Shown one piece after another: positions 17,074 to 26,313 of a DNA stretch of 64,000 nucleotides. The translations under genes and the position numbers were made by a program. Position 1 is the stretch's first letter, and the number at the start of each line of letters is the position of its first letter. The notes below the pieces were generated by a model. That model had not been told where the DNA came from and did no database searches. It saw only the letters and a list, made by a program, of their open reading frames with translations. Origin of the DNA: Thermogemmata fonticola (lineage in GTDB: Bacteria; Planctomycetota; Planctomycetia; Gemmatales; Gemmataceae). The DNA lies in contig NZ_JACEFB010000001.1 in NCBI RefSeq assembly GCF_013694095.1, positions 372,001 through 436,000 on the forward strand, written 5' to 3'.

Positions 17074-18567
17074 TTACGTAATGATTGGCTTTCCATCCAG
17101 AAACTGCGTCAGAAACGGCCGCAACACCTCTTCCGGAAACAACACCCAGGAATAATCGCGCCGCCGGAAGACTTGCTGGCACCGGTGACATCGTTGTGAC
17201 ATACGGTATTGTTCTTGTAGCTCCTGCAAGGATTCACTCACATAACCTCGCAGGGTTTCGGTCAATGTTCGCAGGGTTTGGAACCAGCGGCGTCGGGCGG
17301 CATGCTCCTTCAGAGGCGGCTCCTGCCGAATGTATTCCAGCTTACGCTCTGCTAATTGTCTGGCCTCGGCGGGCGCACCGGCTGGCAGATGGCGTTGCGG
17401 ATTCCAGTATACATCCCGCCAGAGGTGCCAGAAGACGGCCGGATTTGGATTTTCACCATTGGTCCTCTGTTTTCCACAGCAATATGCTTGGACGTCGGGG
17501 GATAAGGGAAGATACAGCGTGCCCGTCACGACCAGGTAATGCGGCGGAGCCAAGCCGAAATAGTCCGCGATCAAAGCATCTGTGATCTGGTCATAGAGCG
17601 CACCGCCTAACCCATGAATGAAACAGTGCCCCAAAACCAGTCGGCAGAAGAGAGTCAGTGTCAGCGCTCGAGGCCGTAATTTTTCCAGCGGGCTGTGGCG
17701 GGTTGCACGCAAACGTTGCTTGCCGCGTACCTCCCAGAATGGTACCTCATCCGCTTCCAACTCCGGGATCGAACGGACCGGCTGCTGGACAGCTTTCTCG
17801 TCGCGAAAACGTTGCAGTGCAGAATTATACACCTTGCGAAACCGGGACAGATCGGCTATCAGATGGCGGGCAAACCGCCGAAATGCTTCCGTCTGTGCTA
17901 GCTTGCTGACCGGCAATTCATAGTTTTGACACCCCCATAGCCGCTCCAGATGGCGGCGCAAATGCGTGAGAAGTCCTACCAGTTGAGTCCCGCCTTGGAC
18001 GGATTGCGGCCAAACCCGCAAGGCCAATGGCTCGAAGTTCCACCCTTCGCTCAACTCCCTCAACCTCTGAGGCACTGCGGTGAAGAGACTGACATCATAA
18101 AGCGGCCGGAGTTCATAGGGCGTCATCAAATCGGCACGATCATACGGAATCAGGACGCGAGTAGCCGACTCCTCCTCGGATCGTGGAATCCAAGGGACGG
18201 ACAGGTAATTTCTCTTCGGCAGATCGTGATCGGCTATCAGATGGAGGGGGACAGCCCCAAACTTCCGCGCGAAGCCTTGGAGAAAAAAATGCTTGAGCCA
18301 TACACCGGGGTGGTCTAGCTCAGGTTGATGTCCACTGACAGCAATGAGGGAGTCCGCAATTTGGGACACCGCTAAGGGCGGTTCCGTCTTGGAAGCGATT
18401 TCCCTCCTGAGAAGCTGTTGGAGATCGAGCAGGGAAAGACCATCGATCGTAACCTGCTTCTGCTGGACAATCGATAAATTGTGCTGAAGGATGCGTGGTA
18501 TGTCCTGGAAAGGAGGATAGATAAAGTATCCACCGTCAACTTGAGGGGCACGCAGCAATGGCAACAT
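17074..18567 (-). CDS. Divergent BshC-like protein (putative cysteine-adding enzyme fold)
   Basis: 497 residues, without a clear match to a family I know by motif. Near residue 80-140 the segment AVSGHQPEL..HPGVWLKHF...VPLHLIADHD lines up in order and spacing with the BshC region VGGQQAGL..GPLYTIHK...IPIFWVAGEDHD, which forms the HIGH-like nucleotide site of bacillithiol synthase. A later stretch (LGHCFIHGLGGALYDQITDALI..YFGL..P) resembles the BshC segment RPLMQEFLIPTLAFIAGPGE in position. The C-terminus adds RCHRCQQVFRRRDY, a possible half zinc site. A bacillithiol or related thiol/amide-forming role is inference. The 5' end may instead be a TTG at 18579, directly after the stop of the glycosyltransferase gene, so coupling is likely. 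Confidence 0.5.
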   Translation of the reverse strand: MLPLLRAPQVDGGYFIYPPFQDIPRILQHNLSIVQQKQVTIDGLSLLDLQQLLRREIASKTEPPLAVSQIADSLIAVSGHQPELDHPGVWLKHFFLQGFARKFGAVPLHLIADHDLPKRNYLSVPWIPRSEEESATRVLIPYDRADLMTPYELRPLYDVSLFTAVPQRLRELSEGWNFEPLALRVWPQSVQGGTQLVGLLTHLRRHLERLWGCQNYELPVSKLAQTEAFRRFARHLIADLSRFRKVYNSALQRFRDEKAVQQPVRSIPELEADEVPFWEVRGKQRLRATRHSPLEKLRPRALTLTLFCRLVLGHCFIHGLGGALYDQITDALIADYFGLAPPHYLVVTGTLYLPLSPDVQAYCCGKQRTNGENPNPAVFWHLWRDVYWNPQRHLPAGAPAEARQLAERKLEYIRQEPPLKEHAARRRWFQTLRTLTETLRGYVSESLQELQEQYRMSQRCHRCQQVFRRRDYSWVLFPEEVLRPFLTQFLDGKPIIT

Positions 18568-18579
18568 GATCGGCTTCAA

Positions 18580-19308
18580 TCAGACAGCGCTGGGTGTCGT
18601 CAAGCCTTCTAGACACGGCAGTGGGTCATGCAGGGCTGATTCGATCACGGCACGATAGTACGCTAAACGCTGTTCCGGGTCATTTAGCGTTCCACCAAAG
18701 GCCCGGCTGGGGTCAAGATAGATGCGCGGAACAGCAATTTCCCGGATACGCAATCCCAATCGCGCCGCTTGCACCCAGAGTTGCAGAGGCATACCCCATC
18801 CCACCTCCGTAATCCGCAAGCACGCCAGAGCCTCGCACCGATAGGCTTTGAAGCCACAGAATGCATCGGTCAATTGCAAGCCGAAGCGGTGATTCAGCTC
18901 CTGGGTGATGATAGCGTTGATGTAACGCCGGTCCGTGGGGGCAGGGGTATTCTGCCGGAAGTCCCGCAAATAGCGGCTGCCTGAGACGATGTCGTATCCA
19001 GCTAAGGCTTCCAGTAAGAGGGGAATGCGTGACGGCTCGTGTTGGCCATCACAGTCCATCGTCACGAGAACATCGTAACCTTGCGTCAACGCATAGGTAA
19101 AGGCGGAGATCAAAGCGGCACCATAACCCCGATTTTTGGGATGGTCAATCCGATAAATCCCCGCTTCCGCATCGAGCAAGGCCGCAGTGCCATCGGTGGA
19201 GCCGTCGTTGACGACGAGTATCTCCGGAGCGTATCGCCGTGCTGCCGCGAGCACCTCGCGTACGGACTTGGCCTCATTGTACACCGGAATCGCGGTCAGC
19301 ACTCGCAT
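18580..19308 (-). CDS. Family 2 glycosyltransferase (polyprenyl-phosphate sugar transferase-like)
   Basis: 242 residues with the GT-A fold of GT2 enzymes of the dolichol-phosphate mannose synthase type. Evidence: TAIPVYNEAKSVREVL at the N-terminus, the nucleotide-binding VVNDGSTDGTA, and the DxD-like MDCDGQHEP near residue 88. DAFCGFKAYR is also typical of this group. No C-terminal membrane helices are present, so it is the soluble single-domain form. GGAGAAGGA precedes the ATG. It probably transfers a sugar from a nucleotide donor to a lipid carrier or other acceptor. It heads a minus-strand group with the BshC-like and TPP genes. Confidence 0.85.
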   Translation of the reverse strand: MRVLTAIPVYNEAKSVREVLAAARRYAPEILVVNDGSTDGTAALLDAEAGIYRIDHPKNRGYGAALISAFTYALTQGYDVLVTMDCDGQHEPSRIPLLLEALAGYDIVSGSRYLRDFRQNTPAPTDRRYINAIITQELNHRFGLQLTDAFCGFKAYRCEALACLRITEVGWGMPLQLWVQAARLGLRIREIAVPRIYLDPSRAFGGTLNDPEQRLAYYRAVIESALHDPLPCLEGLTTPSAV

Positions 19309-19617
19309 ATCCTTCTCCCTGCACCTCTAAGTTCTTGACATCGGTAGAGGCACGGTCCTCCACACTATGATAGTAGGGACTGGAAGGGGTTGCAGTCCGG
19401 GGCATCAATGGTCATAAGTACTCTCTCCTAAAGAAAGCAGAAGATCGTAGGTACCGCTCGCGCATTCCTTCTGCTTTTCGCGCTTCCCATCTCACCGGAG
19501 AAAGGGTAAGCTGATAGGGAAACAAGCTAGGCAGAGCATCACGGGCCTGATGGACCCCCATTGTTTTCTCATCCATCCACGTCCTCGCGTGAGAGAAAAC
19601 ACCGTGGAGTGCGGAAC
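19309..19617. other. Intergenic region between divergent glycosyltransferase and secreted-protein genes
   Basis: About 309 nt between divergent genes and thus likely to hold promoters for both. TTGACA (19335-19340) and TATGAT (19366-19371) are visible, but 25 nt apart, which is too far for a normal sigma-70 promoter. No coding sequence is convincing. Confidence 0.35.
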
Positions 19618-21522
19618 ATGTCCCAAGCTGCAACGAGATTGGCCTCCGAATGGAGTTCCAACGAACTCAAGATGGACGAAACCACTCGGGCGCGAGCAGC
19701 CGCTCGGCCAGGCGGCTGGATATGGGGTACGGTCCTTGTCCTGCTGGGAATGGCAGGGTCCGCTTTGGCGGGTCCCCCCGCAGCGGCAGCGGGTGGCCAG
19801 GATTTTCCCTATCCAGCCGATGCATTGCTTGTGGTTTCACTCAAGGGAATCAAGGCCATTGAAGATCATATCCAGGAATTGGCAACAGCAGCTTTTCCTA
19901 AGCAAGCGGCTCAATGGCGCGACCGGCTCAGGAAAGACTTGGCCGCAGACCTCCTCAAGGACAGGGATACCTCCGCTCTACGCCCCGATGCTCGCTTGTA
20001 TCTCGTGATCCACGACCTCGGTGAAGAATTCAGCAATCCCGAGTGGAGTCTATTGTTGCCGGTGCAAAGCTACAAAGAGTTTTGCACCTCCTTCCTGACA
20101 CTAACTGAGCAGCGCACACGAACCCGAGAGGCCCCCGGAGTGGAAGCCATCCGTACAGCAGCCCTGATGGAGGAAGAAACAACGGTGTACTTGGTCGATT
20201 TGGGGGAATACGTGGCCATCTGCTCGGAGCTGAAACAGGCGCGTGATTATCGGGGCCAATATACGCGAGGATCGACACGAGCCTTGGGTCCCACGTTGAC
20301 AGAGACGTATCTCAGAGCGGACGTGGCCGTGTACGTCAATGTGGAAAGTCTAGTTCAGCGTTACGCCAACGAACTGCGGGCGATGAAAGCGCTGTTTGAT
20401 TTTGTGTTGCAACAAGCGGAACAGGAAATACCCGGTTTGGACCGAGCCCAAAAGGAAATGTTGAAAAAAGTCATTCCGGCATTGTTTCAGGCCATAGACG
20501 ATAGCCGTGCGGTGGTGTTGGGATTGGAATGGGGTGCCAAAGGGATCCAGGGCAATCTGCACATCCGATTCGGTGAGAACACAGCCAGCAGTCGGGTGTT
20601 GGTACGCGAGAAAGGCTTAACACCGTCCGAGTGGGCCCATTTGCCCGCAGGTATGCAATGGTACTTTGCCCAATCAGCCCAAGGCCAAATCGGTAAGTTC
20701 CTCGTTCAAACTAGGCAAGACTTCCGAGCCGCGGATAACGATCCTCAGGGCCAAAGGTTGGTCCAGTTGCACCTCAACGATCTCCAGTCTTCCGATCTCC
20801 AAGTACTGCGCGAGGCCGTAAACTGGCCTGGCTATAGTATCTCCGTGGCTCGATACCGCGATCCTGAGAAAGCCCTGCGTGCTTACGTGAAACTTCACAA
20901 AGTCCTGGGCGCCGGCGGTTACGCCCATGGCGGGCGACTCAGGAATGCACCCGGTGTCCGGGAAGGTGCGGAGCAACACCGCAGGTTCACCTTCACCGAG
21001 ATACGCCTCCACTTTGATTGGGATGAGATGCTCGGGGAATTTCCGGAAGCACAACGCGATGCTGCAAGGGATGTTCTGAAACGCATCCTTCCGGAACGTA
21101 TCAACTCATGGGTAGGTCTCGTCGAGACGAATCAGCATAAGGAACTCGTGGAATTGTGGGCCAGTAATTGGGATGAAGCGCGGAAACTTTTGGACCGCTA
21201 CCTCGATGGAAAGGAGAGTTTAGTCAGCCGGCCTGAATTCGCTGTCTTGCGCGATCGCTTGGCCGACAGCAGCAGTATGAACATCTTCGATCTGAATGCT
21301 ATAACCCCCGTGGTCCTGGATTTTCTCGAACTGTTCCGACTGGAACAGGACCTGTTGCCGCTGCCGCGCAAGCCTAAGCGCATGGACACCAATACCCCAG
21401 CCTTTGCCCTCCTGAACTATCGGTGCCAAGAGGAAGTCTTTACTCTACAACTTTACTGCACTCCGGAGGCCGTTGCGATCCTCGCTCAATTTGTCGAATC
21501 TCTCTTGAAAAATGCCGATTGA
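19618..21522 (+). CDS. Large secreted protein of unknown function
   Basis: 634 residues. After a charged start, a hydrophobic stretch (WIWGTVLVLLGMAGSALA) followed by GPPAAAAGG looks like a signal peptide with cleavage after ALA, so the protein should be exported. The mature part is mixed alpha/beta with no metal, nucleotide or hydrolase motif. It begins FPYPADALLVVSLKGIKAIEDHI, a pattern I associate with planctomycete proteins of DUF3352-like type, but this is uncertain. The ATG at 19618 has GGAG at 19606-19609; ATG 19672 would give a more ordinary signal peptide. The gene stands alone upstream of a small lipoprotein gene. Confidence 0.65.
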   Translation: MSQAATRLASEWSSNELKMDETTRARAAARPGGWIWGTVLVLLGMAGSALAGPPAAAAGGQDFPYPADALLVVSLKGIKAIEDHIQELATAAFPKQAAQWRDRLRKDLAADLLKDRDTSALRPDARLYLVIHDLGEEFSNPEWSLLLPVQSYKEFCTSFLTLTEQRTRTREAPGVEAIRTAALMEEETTVYLVDLGEYVAICSELKQARDYRGQYTRGSTRALGPTLTETYLRADVAVYVNVESLVQRYANELRAMKALFDFVLQQAEQEIPGLDRAQKEMLKKVIPALFQAIDDSRAVVLGLEWGAKGIQGNLHIRFGENTASSRVLVREKGLTPSEWAHLPAGMQWYFAQSAQGQIGKFLVQTRQDFRAADNDPQGQRLVQLHLNDLQSSDLQVLREAVNWPGYSISVARYRDPEKALRAYVKLHKVLGAGGYAHGGRLRNAPGVREGAEQHRRFTFTEIRLHFDWDEMLGEFPEAQRDAARDVLKRILPERINSWVGLVETNQHKELVELWASNWDEARKLLDRYLDGKESLVSRPEFAVLRDRLADSSSMNIFDLNAITPVVLDFLELFRLEQDLLPLPRKPKRMDTNTPAFALLNYRCQEEVFTLQLYCTPEAVAILAQFVESLLKNAD

Positions 21523-21693
21523 ACGGGGGAAGTGCGAAGAAGCCCGATTTGTAATCCCCCGCCTTGCCGCGGCTTGTAGAAAGAGTTACGATCCAATGCT
21601 AGTGTTACCTAAGCACGCTGACGGGAAGGTCGAGACCAAACACCTCTTTTCCTGCATTGTTATGTTGCAGCGCCATTCTCAGGAGGAACAGCT

Positions 21694-22098
21694 ATGGTAG
21701 CCTTTGCACACCTGCGCCTGTCCTTGGCGATGCTGCTTGTGACAGGGGTGGTCCTGTTTGGAGGATGTGGACCCGCACGGCTGAACGTCGACAAGAAGTA
21801 CACCATGGATGTCGGTGATGCCCGCGCGATCGACTTGGAGGCCCAAGCGAAACCCCAAAAGGTCAACGTGGAGTTCTCCGTTTCGGAGGGAGAAGCACGC
21901 GTGCTCGTTTTTCGGGCCGAAGATGCTCAGGGAGATGAAGGAATACTGGAGGCACCCGCCAGCAAAGCCCTCAGCAGCCAGCGTGGTTCGACCGGTAATT
22001 TCACTGTGGACCTTCCCCCCAACACGAAAGCCCGTGTCGTCATACGCGATTTGACGAAAAAGGCTGATGTCACGATCAAGGTTACCAATCAACAATAA
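21694..22098 (+). CDS. Small predicted lipoprotein
   Basis: 134 residues. The N-terminal hydrophobic segment (LSLAMLLVTGVVLFGGC) ends in a lipobox-like FGGC followed by GPARLNV, so processing by signal peptidase II is likely. The rest is a small beta-rich domain of about 100 residues that ends in DVTIKVTNQQ. I recognise no family. AGGAGGAAC lies 5-8 nt before the ATG, a strong ribosome-binding site. It is 170 nt downstream of the secreted protein gene on the same strand and may be expressed with it. Confidence 0.7.
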   Translation: MVAFAHLRLSLAMLLVTGVVLFGGCGPARLNVDKKYTMDVGDARAIDLEAQAKPQKVNVEFSVSEGEARVLVFRAEDAQGDEGILEAPASKALSSQRGSTGNFTVDLPPNTKARVVIRDLTKKADVTIKVTNQQ

Positions 22099-22232
22099 TC
22101 CTCGGCGCCGGGGACTGACAATTTTTTGCTCCAGTTATTTCGCTCTTGCGTGGACGAGTGCAACACAGAATTTCTTGCCTTCGCGATGTTGGATGCCCCC
22201 GAATCGAGCGGGAAAACCACCTTGCCGCCGCA

Positions 22233-23786
22233 TCACGACGTGCGTGAGGTGATACCACTTTCGAGCCGCCGCTCAAAATCCCGCAAACCTTGCTGATATA
22301 GGGGCACCCATTCGGGCCGAGGAGCAATTCTGTCCCGGAAACGGACCATCTGAGCCGCAGCATCCGCAACACTGTATGGTTCCGGGATGCCTTGCTTGTG
22401 GCGCAGATACTGCTCCCAACCGGCTAAGGCTGCGACCGCGGCTCCCAAGGCCGAACCCTCATCCGAGACGAGGCGGTCCAAGGTACGGTTGAGCACACTG
22501 GCGAGAATTTCGAGCATGAGATCGCTGCGGGCGATCCCTCCGGAGACAGTTAGGCGGTTCAAACGCTGGCCAGCTTCCTCGTGGGCGTTGATCCCCAAGG
22601 CGATCAGATAGGCAATGGCCTCGAAGGCCGCCCGGACGCGCCGACCCGTTTCTTTGGGTTCCCCCGGCCACCACTCGACACGTGGGGAAGGAACGCCTAG
22701 CGAAGGTTCGGCAAAAACAAAGGGCAGGACACTGACCCCGTGACACAGAGGCGGTTCCTGGCGTGCCGCCTGCTCCAAGGCTGCCCAATCCGGAGCGGAA
22801 CCGACCACCCGGTCCAGAAAGAGCGCGCCATTGGTGTAACAGCGCATCCACAGGTAGGTGCCCCAATTCAACTTCATGGCGTCTAAGCGATCCGTCCCCG
22901 GAAGCTCAGCAGCGGAGGAATTGACAACTGCCGAGTTTCCCAAGATGATGGCCGCTTCACCCGCCGCCACGGCACCTCCCCCCAAAAGACCCGCCGCCTG
23001 ATCATCCAGGGTGGGGAAGAACATCGGCCGCACTGCTGGGGGCAGACCCGCACTCAGGGCCACAGCCTCGCTCAGGGGACCGATCGGTTCATGCATTGGC
23101 ATGATACGCGGCAGGCACTGTTGCGCTAGCCTTCGATATTCCGGTCGCGCGAGGGCCTCCAGCATTTCCCATCGCCATTGTTCCGTCCGCAAATCCATGA
23201 TCCCCGTGGATGCCGCTGAGGAGACACTGATGACGTCAAAGCGGCCCGTCAGGTACCCCGCTGCCAAGGGACCGTGAGGCAATATCCACCGGGTCCGCTG
23301 CCAATCTGTCTCGCTAAGTGTCGCTTCATCTTTGACCAGGTGGGAGAGCGAGTAGCGGACCGCCCAAGGACCGCCGGTCAACGCTCGCGCTCGTGCTTGA
23401 CCCCCCAGACGTTGCAAACCCACGGCATGATACGCCGCCAAAGACGGATCGTTCCAGCAAATGGCCCGACGTACCTGATTCCCCACCGCATCGATCCGCC
23501 CCGCTGTATGATGGGTAGCCGATATGCCGCTGATACGCCACCGCTCCAGCATACCACGCTCCCGCAGCTTGGAACTCAGTCCCCGAATAGCAGCATAGGC
23601 CTGCCCTTCCAATTGCATCAGATTCAGCTCAGACACTCCTCCTTCGGTCCACAAATCCGTGGGTAGGCGGATGCTCTCGACTGTTTGGCCGGACAGATCG
23701 AACACCAAACCTTTGACTCCACCTGTGCTGAAGTCAAACCCGACCACCAAGGTGTCTTCCGGCACACAACGCAATTTCTCTGCCAT
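22233..23786 (-). CDS. FGGY-family carbohydrate kinase
   Basis: 517 residues, the normal length for xylulokinase/glycerol kinase relatives. The N-terminal ATPase motif GFDFSTGGVKGLVFD, the central ISGISATHHTAGRID segment, and the C-terminal VSGGIARSDLMLEILA with EGSALGAAVAAL support a two-domain actin-like sugar kinase. The residue near position 230 that would act as the catalytic base is consistent with LDDQAAGLLGGG. It phosphorylates a sugar or sugar alcohol with ATP; xylulose is the likeliest substrate but not proven. ATG 23786 is preferred, since GGGAG precedes it; a TTG at 23807 extends the frame. No sugar transporter or isomerase is adjacent. Confidence 0.85.
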   Translation of the reverse strand: MAEKLRCVPEDTLVVGFDFSTGGVKGLVFDLSGQTVESIRLPTDLWTEGGVSELNLMQLEGQAYAAIRGLSSKLRERGMLERWRISGISATHHTAGRIDAVGNQVRRAICWNDPSLAAYHAVGLQRLGGQARARALTGGPWAVRYSLSHLVKDEATLSETDWQRTRWILPHGPLAAGYLTGRFDVISVSSAASTGIMDLRTEQWRWEMLEALARPEYRRLAQQCLPRIMPMHEPIGPLSEAVALSAGLPPAVRPMFFPTLDDQAAGLLGGGAVAAGEAAIILGNSAVVNSSAAELPGTDRLDAMKLNWGTYLWMRCYTNGALFLDRVVGSAPDWAALEQAARQEPPLCHGVSVLPFVFAEPSLGVPSPRVEWWPGEPKETGRRVRAAFEAIAYLIALGINAHEEAGQRLNRLTVSGGIARSDLMLEILASVLNRTLDRLVSDEGSALGAAVAALAGWEQYLRHKQGIPEPYSVADAAAQMVRFRDRIAPRPEWVPLYQQGLRDFERRLESGITSRTS

Positions 23787-24098
23787 CGGTCCACTCCCGG
23801 TATTCAATCCATCCTCAGTCTCAACACAGTGTAGGATTTGCCAGTCAGAGTGCTATGTCAAGGTGATAATCGAGGGATTGAACCCGATCACGCGGATCGT
23901 TCATGGAATACGAAAATCTCTTGTCCTCAGTCACAGGAACGGTGATCCCCAAGCAGAATCGCCTCGTACCGGTTCAGCTCATGAGCCAAGATCTGCCGGT
24001 GGTAACGCCCACCCTGGCTCCGAATACAATACCCTAAGATATCATTGACGCCAGCGCTTCGTGTGACATCCGACGCAGGCATTCTCGTGGGATTGCCA
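23787..24098. other. Intergenic region between sugar kinase and protease genes
   Basis: About 312 nt between divergent genes. No coding sequence, terminator or clear promoter pair could be supported; the frame of the protease is open back to 24045 but without a usable ribosome-binding site. Confidence 0.3.
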
Positions 24099-25418
24099 AT
24101 GCTACGCAAACTCATACCCCTCCTCGCATTGCTTCCGACAATCCTGAGCTTGGGACTGATGCGAGCGCAAACAGCCGAAACTTCTCAAGCTCAATCGGGG
24201 GAAGCGGGTCAGAGTGTGTATCGTAAGGTGCTCGCCTCCTCCACGTGGATTCATTCCGACCGTGGCAACGGACGTTTGGCGACCGGGAGCGGCTCCCTTA
24301 TCGATAAGGGGCGCCGTTTGGTCCTGACCAATTACCACGTAGTCGGAAACGTGAAGCACGCCCTCGTTTTCTTCCCAGTTTACGACCGTCAGGGTAAAGC
24401 CGTGCCGGAGCGGAGCTTCTACCTCCAGCGTCGCAAACAATTGGCGATTCCGGGTGAAGTCGTCGAAATCGACCAGCAGGCTGATCTCGCCTTGATCCGC
24501 TTGGATCGCGTCCCCAGCGGCACCCCAGCCTTGTCCTTGGCGAAGGCAAGTCCCGAACCTGGGCAAAACGTTCACTCCATCGGCAACCCTGGCAAAAGTG
24601 ATGCGCTGTGGGTGTATACCGCCGGCAAAGTTCGCCAGGTTTACACCAAAAAGTGGAAAGCCAAACTCGATGAGCGCACCATCTTGACCTTCCAAGCCAA
24701 GGTGATCGAAACGGATTCGCCCACCAATCCGGGGGACAGCGGCGGGCCGCTGGTCAACGACCTGGGCGAATTGGTCGGAGTAACACAGGGAGGGGCCATT
24801 GACGCTCAACTGATTAGCATCTTTGTCGATATCTCCGAAGTGCGACGCTTGCTCTCCCGGCGGTCCGTGCAGGCTCTGCGTGTGGAGGAGGGTCACGCCG
24901 TCGGTCCCCCTCCGACACCTGCTCGTTCTGGACCTCTCCCAAGTAAAGATGAAGGCCGCTTCTTCCAACCGGAAACCTGGAAGCAGGTCCAGCAGGTGGC
25001 ATCGGTCCTTTACTCCCAAAAGAAATTGGATTTGGTCGTGGAGACATACGAACGTTTCCCTGGTCCAGAAGCGGACACCGTCGCAAAACTTCCGCCACCG
25101 GAGCGAGACAAAAAAGTGCGGCAATTCGCTCAGCAACGCCTGGAACAGCTCCACCTCCGAGGCCTCTACGTCTTGATCTTACGCCAGCCGACGTATCTGT
25201 TGGTGATGCGTCATGGAGATGAAATTCCCTGGCCGGAGAACCTCGCTAGCAAATTGGCCCAACAATTGCTCGCCGATTTTCGCAGGAAAGAGTTTGATGC
25301 CGGCATGATATCGTTTTTGCAAGCCCTCCAAAAAGACACAGGACTGAGTCCTCCTGCGAACACGCCGCCGAAAACGCCTCCGAATAACCCAACCCCAGAC
25401 AACAAACCCGGAAAGTGA
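24099..25418 (+). CDS. Exported trypsin-like serine protease with C-terminal TPM-like domain
   Basis: 439 residues. A signal peptide (LIPLLALLPTILSLGLMRAQ) leads into an S1C/HtrA-type protease domain, about residues 45-245. The catalytic triad is H80 in LTNYHVV, D129 in QQADLALIRLD and S214 in NPGDSGGPLVN, so the enzyme should be active. No PDZ domain follows. Instead residues 330-425 (QQRLEQLHLRGLYVLILRQP, then a helix) resemble a TPM-type domain, and the end is a Pro/Asn-rich tail. It probably works in the periplasm. ATG 24099 fits the signal peptide; the frame opens earlier at 24045. Confidence 0.83.
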   Translation: MLRKLIPLLALLPTILSLGLMRAQTAETSQAQSGEAGQSVYRKVLASSTWIHSDRGNGRLATGSGSLIDKGRRLVLTNYHVVGNVKHALVFFPVYDRQGKAVPERSFYLQRRKQLAIPGEVVEIDQQADLALIRLDRVPSGTPALSLAKASPEPGQNVHSIGNPGKSDALWVYTAGKVRQVYTKKWKAKLDERTILTFQAKVIETDSPTNPGDSGGPLVNDLGELVGVTQGGAIDAQLISIFVDISEVRRLLSRRSVQALRVEEGHAVGPPPTPARSGPLPSKDEGRFFQPETWKQVQQVASVLYSQKKLDLVVETYERFPGPEADTVAKLPPPERDKKVRQFAQQRLEQLHLRGLYVLILRQPTYLLVMRHGDEIPWPENLASKLAQQLLADFRRKEFDAGMISFLQALQKDTGLSPPANTPPKTPPNNPTPDNKPGK

Positions 25419-25516
25419 ACCGACCGCGCTCTTTCAATCTGGTCGAGGGATCACGCAACCTGATTGGAACTTCTGCTGAAAGATCAAACGGGTACTTTTG
25501 CAGTGAGCCTCCGGCG

Positions 25517-25924
25517 ATGTCCACAGACACCCAACCTGAATCATGGGTACGCGGTCACGGGATTTTACTCTGTGATGATTTGCTCTTTGCCAGCCGTGTC
25601 CTGGCAACAGCCCGCATGCAGGGCTGCTCCCTTCTCTGGGCCCGCGACCCGGCCACCCTTCTAACTTGGGCACGGCAGCGGCCTCCCACCGCCGTCTTAC
25701 TCGACCTGCATCATTCGCAGTTGGCACTCGCCCAATTGCTCTTGGAACTTTCATCCCTCTGTCCTTCCCCGCCCTATTGCGTGGCCTTTGGTTCTCATGT
25801 CGATGGCGAGCGGCTGGAATCTGCTCGCCGGGCGGGCTGCCATCTTGTTTTACCCCGCAGCCGCTTTGTGGCTGCACTCGATCCCCACCTCCAAGAATGG
25901 CTTGATCCCACAAATCCGAAATGA
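25517..25924 (+). CDS. Degenerate response-regulator receiver-like protein
   Basis: 135 residues with a receiver-like pattern: an acidic ILLCDD at the N-terminus, a likely phosphoacceptor D in AVLLDLHHSQ, and a C-terminal PRSRF where active receivers carry a conserved Lys. The threonine/serine position is VAFGSHV. The Lys to Arg change suggests altered or lost phosphorylation. No output domain is attached. ATG 25517 is chosen for domain length; a GTG at 25415 overlaps the protease stop codon by four bases and would add 34 residues, hinting at translational coupling. Partner kinase unknown. Confidence 0.6.
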   Translation: MSTDTQPESWVRGHGILLCDDLLFASRVLATARMQGCSLLWARDPATLLTWARQRPPTAVLLDLHHSQLALAQLLLELSSLCPSPPYCVAFGSHVDGERLESARRAGCHLVLPRSRFVAALDPHLQEWLDPTNPK

Positions 25925-26313
25925 GACACTCCCCAAGTACACTTGCCTCTTGAAGCTAGAAAACAACACTCTCGGCTCTGTGTGGCTCATTCCCTTGATA
26001 GCCTCCCGTATTCCTCCACAAGTTTGAAACGTGGCGGGGGCTTTCCACTTCCCCCCAGGCTTTTTACAATGTTATTCCCCGCTGAGTTCCCCGATGCAAA
26101 GACATGCGGGACGGAGTTGAAGTTGAAATGTCCACCCTTGGGTAAGGAACGAAAACAGCCAACTCCGCGCTACGAGCCCTAAGGGTAAAGATGTTGTGCC
26201 GCGAGTAGCAACGATGCGACCGCAGCTACGGAATGATCGGGGAACACGTAGTGTGGGTCCGGAGGGAACTAAGACGGTTTATGACCGCCCCTCAGCCCGT
26301 GGAGTGAAAAGCC
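25925..26313. other. Long leader upstream of rpmI
   Basis: About 389 nt before rpmI with no convincing gene. Its second half (26160-26300) is free of good frames and has a small hairpin ACGGT-TTATG-ACCG near 26272-26286, followed by the GGAG that precedes rpmI. In other bacteria this position often holds an L20-responsive leader; I see only weak support for one. Confidence 0.4.
26034..26065 (+). terminator. Possible intrinsic terminator
   Basis: GGGGG (26036-26040) can pair with CCCCC (26051-26055) around a ten-base loop, followed after four bases by TTTTT (26061-26065). The stem is short and the tract is offset, so this is a weak candidate for terminating the upstream receiver gene. Confidence 0.3.

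Noticed and set aside
19335-19371. TTGACA and TATGAT pair
   Set aside because: The spacing of 25 nt is outside the sigma-70 range.
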